Shown here: positions 18,878-26,514 of the stretch, one piece after another
Position numbering within the stretch: position 1 is the stretch's first letter
How the letters are laid out: the number at the start of each line of letters is the position of its first letter
Assembly (NCBI GenBank): GCA_014983025.1
Contig: JADCLP010000001.1
Coordinates: 496,001 to 560,000, forward strand
Source: Erythrobacteraceae bacterium E2-1 Yellow Sea
Lineage (GTDB): Bacteria > Pseudomonadota > Alphaproteobacteria > Sphingomonadales > Sphingomonadaceae
Direction: 5' to 3'
DNA length: 64,000 bases
Notes under the pieces: generated by a model
Seen by the model: the letters and a program-made list of their open reading frames with translations, nothing else
Told to the model about the DNA's origin: nothing
Databases searched by the model: none
Position numbers and translations under genes: made by a program

Positions 18878-19368
18878 TGGCAATGCTGCGTAAAATCACC
18901 CCTACCCTGCGCCGCCTGCGCGGTGATTGCCAAGGGTTTGGTGCCATGGAACTGGCGCTGTCCATGCCGTTCCTGATGCTGTTGAGCCTGGGCATGATCG
19001 ATGCGTCCAATCTGATCGCCGCCAAGATCGATTATGAACAGGCCGCACAGCAAACCACCGATTTTGCCCTAGCTGTAAGGCCACAAAGCAGTGATGGCAC
19101 ATATCTGGTGACGATCGCCAAAGCAGCCGCCGATGTCGAAACCAATGACGTTACTGTCCAGGTCTTCCTGGAATGTGGCGGCACGCGGCAGTCTGATTTC
19201 AACGCCACCTGCTCCTCTGGAGCAACACCTGCACGCTATGTCAGCGTGCAGATCCGCAAGGATCTGGACACTTATTTTGACTGGGCGGCCCTTGCCAGCA
19301 CTCTGGGTATCAAAGGCTTTGGCTCAACCGTATCCGTTGCGGGCGATAGCATGGTGAGGTTCCAATGA
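18877..19368 (+). CDS. TadE-like pseudopilin of the second cassette
   Basis: A 163-residue TadE-like protein. The leader is followed by 'FGAMELALSMPFLMLLSLGMIDASNLI', with Glu at the +5 position of the predicted mature form, then 'DYEQAAQQTTDFAL'. Its start codon overlaps the stop of the preceding gene (TGATG), and it overlaps the next gene by ATGA. Two Cys residues lie in the exported domain. Confidence 0.82.
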   Translation: MAMLRKITPTLRRLRGDCQGFGAMELALSMPFLMLLSLGMIDASNLIAAKIDYEQAAQQTTDFALAVRPQSSDGTYLVTIAKAAADVETNDVTVQVFLECGGTRQSDFNATCSSGATPARYVSVQIRKDLDTYFDWAALASTLGIKGFGSTVSVAGDSMVRFQ

Positions 19369-19760
19369 AATTCATGCGACTTATCAAGAACCAAAGCGCA
19401 TCGACCACAGTCGATTTCGCCTTTGCCCTGCCCGTTTTGCTGATCGTTATGCTGGGCACGTTCCAGCTTGGCCTGTATCTGAACTATACGGGTGCGTTAA
19501 AGCATGCGGTGGGTGAAGGCATCCGACTGGCAAAGGTTGATGCAGACGCCGATAGCGATGCGATCAGGGCCAAGGTTGAAAGCGAAATGGTCACGCTGGA
19601 TCCAGACAATATCACTGGCTTTTCATTCGTGCGCGGCACAAGCAATGGTGCATCATTCGGCACTGTCGCTATCAGTTACAAAATGGAGGCAGTGATGCCG
19701 CTGGTACCTGTGCCTGATATCACCATCAGTCAGTCCAAGACTGCATTCCTGCCCAGCTGA
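19365..19760 (+). CDS. Second TadE-like pseudopilin of the cassette
   Basis: A 131-residue protein. 'SASTTVDFAFALPVLLIVMLGTFQLGLYL' gives the pseudopilin leader and helix, with Asp in place of the usual Glu and Ser in place of Gly before the cleavage point, so processing may be altered. 'GALKHAVGEGIRLAKV' after the helix fits TadE. It is the last gene of the group and is followed by a hairpin. Confidence 0.8.
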   Translation: MKFMRLIKNQSASTTVDFAFALPVLLIVMLGTFQLGLYLNYTGALKHAVGEGIRLAKVDADADSDAIRAKVESEMVTLDPDNITGFSFVRGTSNGASFGTVAISYKMEAVMPLVPVPDITISQSKTAFLPS

Positions 19761-19784
19761 CAAATCTATCCATTGACGCTGCTT

Positions 19785-19824
19785 CGCCCTCGATCACCAA
19801 ACCTTGACCCGGCGATCGGGGGCG
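19785..19824. terminator. Hairpin between convergent genes, possible bidirectional terminator
   Basis: An 11-bp stem with one mismatch (CGCCCTCGATC against GATCGGGGGCG) and an 18-base loop, between the pseudopilin cassette and metZ. There is no clear T-run on either side, so termination is only inferred. Confidence 0.4.
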
Positions 19825-19852
19825 TTCCTGCTATGGAATGCTGGGCGGCAGG

Positions 19853-21058
19853 TTAGAACCCAGCTGCCTTCAGCGCGCGATCAAGATCTTCGGTCAGATC
19901 ATCAATATCTTCCAGCCCGACATTGATCCGCAGCAACCCTTCGGTCACGCCCATTTCTGCGCGTGCTTCAGGTGTCATGCTGGCATGGGTGGTGCTGGCG
20001 GGGTGGCACATCAAACTGCGCGCATCCCCAATATTGTTAGAAATATCAATCAGTTCCAGCGCATCAAGCAGAGCAAATGCCCTGTCCCGGCTGCCCAGAT
20101 CGAATGAGAAGATCGGGCCTGTTGCATCCATCTGGCGCAGCGCCATTTCATGGCGCGGATGGCTGGCCAAGCCGGGATGCAGAATATGCGGGACACGCGG
20201 TTCCACAAATTGCCCCAGCGCCACGGCATTTTCGCTTTGCTTGTGCGCGCGCAGGCTCAATGTCTCCAACCCCTTCAACACAACCCATGCGTTGAAAGGT
20301 GACAGGTTTGGCCCGGTATTGCGCTGAAAAGGCAACAACACATTATTGATAAAATCGGCGCTGCCGCACACAGCACCAGCAAGAACACGGCCCTGCCCGT
20401 CCATCAGCTTGGTCGCACTATAGGCCACCACATCCGCGCCAAATTCCAGCGGGCGTTGCAGTGCATTGGTAGCAAAGGCATTGTCCACCACCGTGGTGAT
20501 GCCATGTGCGCGCGCCAGACCGCAGACGAACTCCAGATCGACCACATCCAGCGTGGGATTGGCCGGCGTTTCGAAGAAGAACACCTTGGTATTGGGGCGG
20601 ATCGCCGCTTCCCATGCGGCATTATCCGTACTGTCGATAACGCTGACTTCGATACCGAAGCGAGGGCACAGATGGTCAAGCAACCAGCGACACGAGCCAA
20701 AGGCTGCGCGTGCGCCAACAACATGATCACCTGCAGATAGCTGGCACAGCAGGGCCGCAGTCATTGCCGCCATACCACTCGCCTGGGCGCGGCAAGCCTC
20801 TGCCCCTTCCAGCAGCGCGATACGTTCTTCCAGCATGGCCACGGTGGGGTTTTGCAGGCGGGAATAGGTCATCCCCTCCGCCTCTCCTGCGAAACGATCC
20901 GCCACGGTCTGCGCATCGTCATAGGTAAAGCCAGAGCTGAGGAACATTGCCTCGCTCGTCTCGCCATGCTCGCTGCGCCAGGTCCCCCCGCGCAGCGCAC
21001 GGGTTGCCGGGCGCCAGTTGCGCGTCACATTGCGGTCCATGCCGGTCGTTTTCTTCAT
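19853..21058 (-). CDS. metZ: O-succinylhomoserine sulfhydrylase
   Basis: A 401-residue PLP enzyme of the Cys/Met metabolism family. It makes homocysteine from O-succinylhomoserine and sulfide in methionine synthesis. Visible signatures are 'YSRLQNPTVAMLEERIALLEGAE', the PLP-lysine segment 'YSATKLMDGQG' (about residue 215) and a 'LRINVGLED' C-terminal motif. I favour MetZ over MetB/MetC from the 'GFTYDDAQTVADRF' N-terminus and overall similarity to known MetZ. In related genomes apaG and metZ are often neighbours; here the pseudopilin cassette sits between them. Confidence 0.9.
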   Translation of the reverse strand: MKKTTGMDRNVTRNWRPATRALRGGTWRSEHGETSEAMFLSSGFTYDDAQTVADRFAGEAEGMTYSRLQNPTVAMLEERIALLEGAEACRAQASGMAAMTAALLCQLSAGDHVVGARAAFGSCRWLLDHLCPRFGIEVSVIDSTDNAAWEAAIRPNTKVFFFETPANPTLDVVDLEFVCGLARAHGITTVVDNAFATNALQRPLEFGADVVAYSATKLMDGQGRVLAGAVCGSADFINNVLLPFQRNTGPNLSPFNAWVVLKGLETLSLRAHKQSENAVALGQFVEPRVPHILHPGLASHPRHEMALRQMDATGPIFSFDLGSRDRAFALLDALELIDISNNIGDARSLMCHPASTTHASMTPEARAEMGVTEGLLRINVGLEDIDDLTEDLDRALKAAGF

Positions 21059-21146
21059 GGCGCGCGGTTTAGTCGGCTGATGTCAGTGCGACAAGGCGGT
21101 ATTGCTAGGTGTGGCTGAAGCTGAACTTCAGCCGCCGTTGCTTGGT

Positions 21147-22205
21147 TCAAAGCCGTTCGCGTACTGCGGCACCGATTGCCGCGGTCCCATCACTGCTGCC
21201 CAGGTCGCCACCACGAATGCCATCTGCCAGTGCTTTTGCCACGGCAGATTCAATCCGCGCGGCTTCTGCTTCCATGCCAAAACTATGGCGCAGCATCATG
21301 GCGGCAGACAGGATGGTGGCCATCGGATTGGCCTTGCCCTGCCCCGCAATATCGGGCGCACTGCCATGGATCGGTTCATAAAGCCCGAATGTGCCGTAAT
21401 CTGTCTGGCGTTCACCCATGGATGCACTGGCGAGCAGGCCGATGGAACCCACGCACATGCTGGCCTGATCGGACAGAATATCGCCGAAGAGGTTGCCAGT
21501 GACCACCACATCGAACTGGCCGGGTGATTTCACCAGCTGCATGGCGGCATTATCGACATACATATGGTCCAGCGTCACATCGGGATATTCGGCCGAAACC
21601 TCGATGATCACATCACGCCAGAGCTGGCTGGTTTCCAGCACATTGGCCTTGTCCACGCTGGTAAGGCGCGAATTGCGCGTACGCGCCGCACGGAATGCGG
21701 TGTGGGCGATCCGGCGCACCTCGCTTTCGGAATAGGACATCATGTCCCACCCCTCACGCTCACCCGTTTCGGTGGTGCGCATGCCCTTGTCACCGAAATA
21801 GACATCGCCATTCAGCTCGCGGACGATCAGCAGGTCAATCTGGCTGGCGATTTCAGGTTTCAGACCACTGAGATTTTCAAGGCCGGCAAACATCTTGGCC
21901 GGGCGCAGATTGGCGAACAGGCCCAGCGCGCTGCGCAGGCCCAGAATGGCCTGTTCCGGGCGCAGATGGCGTTCCAGATTGTCGCAATCGAAATCACCCA
22001 CCGCACCAAACAGGATGGCGTCTGATGCGCGTGCGATGTCCAGTGTCGCTTCGGGCAGCGGGTGGCCGTGTTTGCGATAGGCAACACCGCCCACATCACC
22101 TTCTGTCATGGTCAAGTCGGGCAATTGCAGCGCTTCCAGCACCTGCACCGCTTCACGCGTTACTTCTGCCCCAATCCCGTCGCCTGGAAAAACCGCTATT
22201 TTCAC
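21147..22205 (-). CDS. leuB: 3-isopropylmalate dehydrogenase
   Basis: A 352-residue NAD-dependent beta-decarboxylating dehydrogenase of leucine synthesis. The N-terminus '[23 protein letters not shown]', '[14 protein letters not shown]', '[12 protein letters not shown]' and '[13 protein letters not shown]' contain the substrate- and metal-binding residues, and '[18 protein letters not shown]' is the NAD loop. It follows recO by 11 bases on the same strand. Confidence 0.95.
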   Translation of the reverse strand: MKIAVFPGDGIGAEVTREAVQVLEALQLPDLTMTEGDVGGVAYRKHGHPLPEATLDIARASDAILFGAVGDFDCDNLERHLRPEQAILGLRSALGLFANLRPAKMFAGLENLSGLKPEIASQIDLLIVRELNGDVYFGDKGMRTTETGEREGWDMMSYSESEVRRIAHTAFRAARTRNSRLTSVDKANVLETSQLWRDVIIEVSAEYPDVTLDHMYVDNAAMQLVKSPGQFDVVVTGNLFGDILSDQASMCVGSIGLLASASMGERQTDYGTFGLYEPIHGSAPDIAGQGKANPMATILSAAMMLRHSFGMEAEAARIESAVAKALADGIRGGDLGSSDGTAAIGAAVRERL

Positions 22206-22216
22206 AAAACAAACCC

Positions 22217-22819
22217 TTATGCCAACATACGGCCCAGCCGCTCTTTCAACAAATGCCGCGCCCCCATAACATCGCCGCGCCTGTCGGCAAGCAGGTAGCG
22301 CGCTATTGCCCCTTCCAAGCGGCCAAAATTTTCCAGCAAGGCGGCAAGATCTTCTGTGGGTTCAGGCCGGGCGCCGCCATATCCCAACTCGCGCAGCAAC
22401 AGCACTTCATAAGTGATCAGTGCTGGCAACCAGCCGCGCGCTGATGGTGCCTGACAGACAGCATCCAGCAACCCGTCCAGTGCGGAATATAACGCCGGAT
22501 AGGGGTTGCGTTCGGGCAAGGCTGTGGCCGTCAGCGCACACATCCAGGCAATGGCTGCAGCAGGCAATGGTTCAGACAGCCATGGGCCGCAGCTGCGTTC
22601 CAGTTCCAATTTCGCAAAGGGCAATTGTGCGTCGGATTGCGCCCGCAAATCTGCCGCCACGCGGTTACCGGGGATCATGACCGGGCGTAATTGCCGCCCG
22701 CGTCCACCCGCAACATAACCTGCAACAAGGCCAAATTCCTCTGTCAGAAGGCGTGCGATCGCCCCTGTTTCACCCTGCTGGCGTGATGACAAAAGAATGG
22801 CAGGCGCGCGCAATTGCAT
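22217..22819 (-). CDS. recO: DNA repair protein RecO
   Basis: A 200-residue recombination mediator that helps load RecA in the RecFOR pathway. The N-terminal OB-fold is seen as '[35 protein letters not shown]', followed by '[17 protein letters not shown]' and a helical C-terminal domain. Slightly short compared with the ~240 residues common in the family, as usual in this group. It lies between ubiK and leuB, with 13- and 11-base gaps. Confidence 0.9.
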   Translation of the reverse strand: MQLRAPAILLSSRQQGETGAIARLLTEEFGLVAGYVAGGRGRQLRPVMIPGNRVAADLRAQSDAQLPFAKLELERSCGPWLSEPLPAAAIAWMCALTATALPERNPYPALYSALDGLLDAVCQAPSARGWLPALITYEVLLLRELGYGGARPEPTEDLAALLENFGRLEGAIARYLLADRRGDVMGARHLLKERLGRMLA

Positions 22820-22832
22820 GGCGCAGCAGCCC

Positions 22833-23084
22833 TTACTTGGCGGCGAGCTTTGCTTCCAGCTCGTCCAGACGGGCCTTCAACGCCTCATTCTCCTCACGCG
22901 CTTTCTGGGCCATCAACTTGACCGTATCGAATTCCTCACGCGTGACAAAATCCATGCCGCCCAATGCTTCTTTAAAGCGTTCGCGTGCACTCTCACGTGC
23001 TTCGCGGGTCATACCGGCCATGGTGCCGGCGGCGCTGTTCGCCATTTTGACAAGGTCGGCGATCAAAGTGTTTTCGCTTTGCAT
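22833..23084 (-). CDS. ubiK: UbiK-family accessory factor (BMFP domain)
   Basis: An 83-residue protein: an N-terminal amphipathic helix, the conserved 'REEFDTVKLMAQKAREENEALKARLDELEAKL' coiled coil (about residues 47-80). This is the UbiK/YqiC (DUF526) pattern, an accessory factor for ubiquinone biosynthesis that binds membranes. It is upstream of recO with a 13-base gap. Confidence 0.85.
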   Translation of the reverse strand: MQSENTLIADLVKMANSAAGTMAGMTREARESARERFKEALGGMDFVTREEFDTVKLMAQKAREENEALKARLDELEAKLAAK

Positions 23085-23127
23085 GCCACGCTATTTGGGC
23101 GTGGTACGCGCCCAGCGCAAGCGTGAA

Positions 23128-23679
23128 TTACAGCTGGATGCGCTGCGTAGTGGTTACAGTGGGCACCCCATGTCCACCATCGGGATTGGCCAGCAGAAAC
23201 TGGTAATTCAGGAAGGTGGCAAACAGCACCCACGCCAGATAGGGCAGCAGCAGCAGCGCCGCCGCGCGGCGTACCCGCCAGAATGCCCAGATAACCAGCA
23301 GTAATGTTACATCGATCAGGCCGATCACAACCAGACCACCCTGAATATTCTCATTGCCGAAGAAAACAGGCGTCCAGGCCAGGTTAAGTGCGAAATGGAC
23401 AACAAACAGGATGATGGCCAGGCCCCGCCCACGCGCGCCCCAGGAACTGCAGACCAGTGCAACGGCAAAACCGATCATCGCGTACAAAATAGTCCACACG
23501 ATCCCAAAGGTTGCTGGTGGCGGGTAAATTTCGGGCTTCACCAGATTACGAAACCAGCTTGTATCTGGGCTACCGAACTGACCGGCCAGAAATCCCAGCA
23601 GCATCACCAGTGGAACGGTGAACAGCGCCCACCGCATCAGGCTGGCACGCAGCTGCTGGCGTGAAGCGATTACGTTCAT
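23128..23679 (-). CDS. tspO: TspO/MBR family membrane protein
   Basis: A 183-residue protein with five hydrophobic helices. Family signatures include 'WFRNLVKPEIYPPPATFGIVWTILYAMIG', 'LNLAWTPVFFG' and 'PYLAWVLFATFLNYQFLLAN'. Bacterial TspO binds tetrapyrroles and cholesterol-like ligands and modulates stress or pigment responses. The ATG at 23679 has a GGGGGA ribosome site; a longer in-frame start at 23745 adds a non-conserved leader. Confidence 0.9.
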   Translation of the reverse strand: MNVIASRQQLRASLMRWALFTVPLVMLLGFLAGQFGSPDTSWFRNLVKPEIYPPPATFGIVWTILYAMIGFAVALVCSSWGARGRGLAIILFVVHFALNLAWTPVFFGNENIQGGLVVIGLIDVTLLLVIWAFWRVRRAAALLLLPYLAWVLFATFLNYQFLLANPDGGHGVPTVTTTQRIQL

Positions 23680-23793
23680 GAATTCCCCCGGTGTGATTCG
23701 GTAACCAAGAGTATTGACGCTGTGTGACGCAATGCGCAACGCCATGGCGGGTGCTTGTACCGGAACGGGATGGCTTGATATGTAAGATGTTTC

Positions 23794-24531
23794 CTAGCCG
23801 CGGCGAGCCGAAACGAGAAATTCGACATTGCCTTCAGGCCCGGTGATCGGGCTTTCGACGATTCCTGCTACAAACCATCCGCTCTGTTCCAGCCATTGTC
23901 GCACTTCATCACAGACCCGTGTATGCAACGCAGGATCGCTGACGACGCCTTTCTTGCCCACCTCATCACGGCCAACCTCAAACTGCGGTTTGATCAATGC
24001 CACCAGCTGGCATTGTGGCGCGGCAAGTTCCAGCGGACGTTCCAGCACTTTGGCCAAGCCTATAAAACTGGCATCGCACACCACCCAATTGCAGTGGCGG
24101 TTGATATGATCGGGTGTCAAAATCCGTGCGCTGGTCTGTTCCAGCACCGTCACACGATCATCTTGCCGCAATTTCCACGCCAGCTGATTGGTGCCCGAAT
24201 CGACGGCAAAAACGTGGGTAGCACCCTTTTGCAACAGCACATCGGTAAACCCACCGGTGGAACTGCCGATGTCCATGGCCACCGCATCAGCGGGGTCTAA
24301 GCCAAAATGCTCTATCGCATGCGCCAGTTTGATCCCGCCCCGGCTGACCCAGGGATGATCGCGTCCGCGCACATCAAGCTGGCAATTTTCCGGCAATTGC
24401 TGGCCCGATTTCGTCAGCTTGGTTTCACCAGAAAAGACCAGCCCTGCCATGATCAATGCTTGCGCACGGGCCCGGCTTTCCACCAGCCCGCGGTCAACAA
24501 GCATTTGATCTATCCGGCGCTTCTTGGTCAT
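23794..24531 (-). CDS. tlyA: TlyA-family rRNA (cytidine-2'-O)-methyltransferase / hemolysin-like protein
   Basis: A 245-residue protein. An S4 RNA-binding domain (about residues 5-65, 'RIDQMLVDRGLVESRARAQALIMAG') is followed by an FtsJ-like Rossmann methyltransferase domain with the SAM site 'AMDIGSSTGGFTDVLLQKGATHVFAVD' and 'ALIKPQFEVGRDEVGKKGVV'. TlyA proteins methylate rRNA riboses; the old name hemolysin A is misleading. The ATG at 24531 gives the canonical MTKKRRIDQ start; the longer frame upstream overlaps the divergent gene. Confidence 0.9.
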   Translation of the reverse strand: MTKKRRIDQMLVDRGLVESRARAQALIMAGLVFSGETKLTKSGQQLPENCQLDVRGRDHPWVSRGGIKLAHAIEHFGLDPADAVAMDIGSSTGGFTDVLLQKGATHVFAVDSGTNQLAWKLRQDDRVTVLEQTSARILTPDHINRHCNWVVCDASFIGLAKVLERPLELAAPQCQLVALIKPQFEVGRDEVGKKGVVSDPALHTRVCDEVRQWLEQSGWFVAGIVESPITGPEGNVEFLVSARRG

Positions 24532-24565
24532 GGACGTGAAAGGCGTTAGCGCGCATTGTGCAGCT

Positions 24566-25051
24566 ATGAAACCATTCAATCGCAAATTCGCGGGCGTTTT
24601 GACGCTGGCCATCACAGCAAATTTCATCACGATTGCGCCACTTTCCGCCATTGGGCAGGATGCTGACCATTGGCTGGATGAACCGCGCAGTGTCGGCGAT
24701 TGGAGCTATCGCCAGAATATTGGCGAATCGCGTGCGCAATATCTGGGGGCTGGTGGGGAATTATTTTCGCTGACCTGCAAATTCTCTGCACAGAAAATCC
24801 AGATGGATCGCCCTGTGGCAGCAGCGCGCGCCGGGATGATGCGAATCAGGACCGAAACGGGCGATCGGGTTTTTAATGCAGCGCCAAACGCTGGCGCCAA
24901 TACGGTTTCTATAATGCTGAATCAGAATGATCCGCTGCTTGATGCAATGGCCATCACCAAGGGGCGTTTCGCGGTGGAGTTGGAAGGTGCACCCACGCTC
25001 TATCTCCCCTCTTGGGCAGAGGTCACAAGGGTGATTGAGGATTGCAGATAA
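24566..25051 (+). CDS. Secreted protein of unknown function
   Basis: A 161-residue protein with a signal peptide (about residues 1-30, 'GVLTLAITANFITIAPLSAIGQ'). The mature part starts near 'DADHWLDEPRSVGDWSYRQ' and looks like one compact beta-rich domain ('LFSLTCKFSAQKIQM', 'NTVSIMLNQNDPLLDAMAIT', 'YLPSWAEVTRVIEDCR'). A similar pattern occurs in uncharacterised sphingomonad proteins. It is divergent from tlyA with only 34 bases between start codons, so promoters overlap. Confidence 0.75.
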   Translation: MKPFNRKFAGVLTLAITANFITIAPLSAIGQDADHWLDEPRSVGDWSYRQNIGESRAQYLGAGGELFSLTCKFSAQKIQMDRPVAAARAGMMRIRTETGDRVFNAAPNAGANTVSIMLNQNDPLLDAMAITKGRFAVELEGAPTLYLPSWAEVTRVIEDCR

Positions 25052-25196
25052 AGGCGGTGGTTCAGTTGCGAAATGACCAATAAAACAGCCCGCGAAATCG
25101 CTGTTCGATCTCACAGGCCAGAAAAATCAATTCTGACGTGGGATAAGTTTTTTTCAAGCCTTGTTTTCATTTCGTGTCTGAATCAGATTGTTACCT

Positions 25197-25390
25197 GAGG
25201 AAAGCGGCGAAACGCGGTTCTCAAGCCCCCGGTGAAACGGTGCGGTTCTTGGCTCAAACAGCGCGAAAGGAGGTGATCCGATGTCTCATGGTTCAGCAGA
25301 GAGGTCGGCAAGTTTCCGCACGGAGCACTATCGGTAACATCCACTACCCCTAGAGGCTTCGTGAGCGGCACTTCCCGCCGCTGACCATGC
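25197..25390 (+). ncRNA. Structured RNA upstream of the 5-formyl-THF cyclo-ligase gene (candidate 6S-like RNA)
   Basis: Three nested complementary pairs suggest a long rod: AGCGGCG at 25203-25209 with 25376-25382, CTCA/AGCC at 25220-25227 with 25355-25365 (a TCG bulge), and GTGCGG plus CTTG at 25240-25251 with 25309-25321. A strong intrinsic terminator follows directly. 6S RNA (ssrS) often lies just upstream of the 5-formyl-THF cyclo-ligase gene in proteobacteria, and the size and rod shape would fit. I cannot confirm the 6S signature by eye. Competing local hairpins exist (for example about 25365-25382), and the same stretch contains a mini-ORF, so an mRNA leader is the alternative. Boundaries are approximate. 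Confidence 0.5.
25281..25337 (+). CDS. Possible 18-residue mini-protein with a near-complete anti-SD complement
   Basis: ATG to TAA encoding MSHGSAERSASFRTEHYR. Fifteen bases (GAAAGGAGGTGATCC, 25265-25279) just before the ATG are complementary to the 16S rRNA 3' tail, with the GGAGG core seven bases from the ATG. This is far stronger than any other ribosome site in the window. The peptide is basic and Ser-rich with no hydrophobic segment. It could be a regulatory leader peptide, a stable small protein, or an incidental frame inside a structured RNA. Confidence 0.45.
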   Translation: MSHGSAERSASFRTEHYR

Positions 25391-25433
25391 GAAAGGCAGC
25401 TTCCCGGCAAGGCGAAGCTGCCTTTCTCATTTT
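25391..25433 (+). terminator. Rho-independent terminator
   Basis: GAAAGGCAGCTTC pairs with GAAGCTGCCTTTC (13 bp) around a 10-base loop, followed by TCATTTT. It ends the RNA/mini-ORF unit and separates it from the cyclo-ligase gene, 78 bases downstream. Confidence 0.88.
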
Positions 25434-25510
25434 GGCCCTATCATTCGGCCAGACTGGAAATCAGCCATCAACATGCCATAGGGCAACAGTAGCCCACAGA
25501 AGGACAGGCA

Positions 25511-26083
25511 GTGAATAGCAAGGCACAGTTACGCAAGGCATTGCGCGCCGCACGGCGTCAGCAGGTGGCAAGCTTGCCCGATGCCATGCGTGGGCTGGTG
25601 TTTCGCCACCCGCCTGCCCCGCTGCTGCAAAAAATCCCTGATGGTGCGGTGATTGGCCTGTATCATGCCGGACCTGACGAAGCACCCACCACCGCTTATG
25701 CCGGGCATTTCCAGGAACGTGGGCATAAAATTGCCCTGCCCCGCTTTGCCGCGCGTGATGCGGCAATGCAATTTGCCGAACATAATGACCCCTATGGCAT
25801 GACCGATCTTGAGCCTGGGCCATTCGGCATTTTGCAACCATATGGCGATGCGCCCAGCCTGATCCCGCAGTTCCTATTTGTGCCTTTGGTGGGATTTACC
25901 GAACGCGGCGAACGGCTTGGCCAAGGGGGGGGGCATTATGATCGCTGGCTGGCCGCAAATCCCGGCACACCAGCGATCGGCATGGCATGGGATTGCCAAC
26001 TGTGCGATAGCCTGCCGAAAGAAGGGCATGACGTGCCGCTGGATGCCATCATCACCCCCACACGGCTTTACGGACCATTCTGA
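25511..26083 (+). CDS. fthC: 5-formyltetrahydrofolate cyclo-ligase
   Basis: A 190-residue enzyme that converts 5-formyl-THF with ATP to 5,10-methenyl-THF. Visible motifs: N-terminal 'KAQLRKALRAARRQQ', 'LVPLVGFTERGERLGQGGGHYDRWLA' (the ATP-binding GxGGGxYDR motif, about residues 135-147) and the C-terminal 'VPLDAIITPTRL'. It starts with GTG at 25511 after AGGACAGG. Nine consecutive G bases (25925-25933) encode the three Gly residues of the ATP motif, so a single slip would destroy the protein. It overlaps the next gene by one base. Confidence 0.92.
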   Translation: MNSKAQLRKALRAARRQQVASLPDAMRGLVFRHPPAPLLQKIPDGAVIGLYHAGPDEAPTTAYAGHFQERGHKIALPRFAARDAAMQFAEHNDPYGMTDLEPGPFGILQPYGDAPSLIPQFLFVPLVGFTERGERLGQGGGHYDRWLAANPGTPAIGMAWDCQLCDSLPKEGHDVPLDAIITPTRLYGPF

Positions 26084-26313
26084 TGCGTGATCAACCGACC
26101 TGGCGAATACCCTTTGGAATTTTATGCCTGTGTATTGCCCTGATCGCCTATGGCCTGGTGATTGCACGCTATGTGCCCGATCTGATCGCCCCACTGCCCG
26201 CCTGGACACATATAGTGGTCTATCTGGTCTTGGGTGTAATCTGGCTGTTACCGCTCAAGCGGTTCCTGATCTGGATGGAAACCGGACGCTGGAGCGCACC
26301 AGAAACCGACTGA
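26083..26313 (+). CDS. DUF2842 small membrane protein
   Basis: A 76-residue protein with two hydrophobic helices (about residues 9-29 and 41-60) and 'PAWTHIVVYLVLGVIWLLPLKRFLIWMETGRW', the recognised end of DUF2842 proteins of alphaproteobacteria. Function unknown. The ATG shares a base with the cyclo-ligase stop (TGATG), so the two are translationally coupled. Confidence 0.82.
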   Translation: MRDQPTWRIPFGILCLCIALIAYGLVIARYVPDLIAPLPAWTHIVVYLVLGVIWLLPLKRFLIWMETGRWSAPETD

Positions 26314-26360
26314 TCCAACCGGTTCGCATAGCTTCAGATTTTCATTAAAAATGTCCCAAG

Positions 26361-26437
26361 TGGCGCGAGTGACGGGACTCGAACCCGCGACCCTCGGCGT
26401 GACAGGCCGATACTCTAACCAACTGAGCTACACCCGC
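26361..26437 (-). tRNA. tRNA-Asp (GTC)
   Basis: A 77-base cloverleaf on the minus strand: acceptor GCGGGTG/CACTCGC, D arm GCTC/GAGT, anticodon stem TCGGC/GCCGA with loop CTGTCAC (anticodon GTC), T arm with TTCGAGT, discriminator G and an encoded CCA. Confidence 0.97.
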
Positions 26438-26514
26438 GCATTACGGCGGCAGCGCCTCTTGGGAGCCGCGCCTCTAAGGGGCACGGCCACTGCTGTCAAT
26501 GTCCCTTTTTCACT

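Noticed and set aside
21059..21146. SAM riboswitch upstream of metZ or in the leuB-metZ gap
   Set aside because: I could not find the conserved pseudoknot elements by eye.
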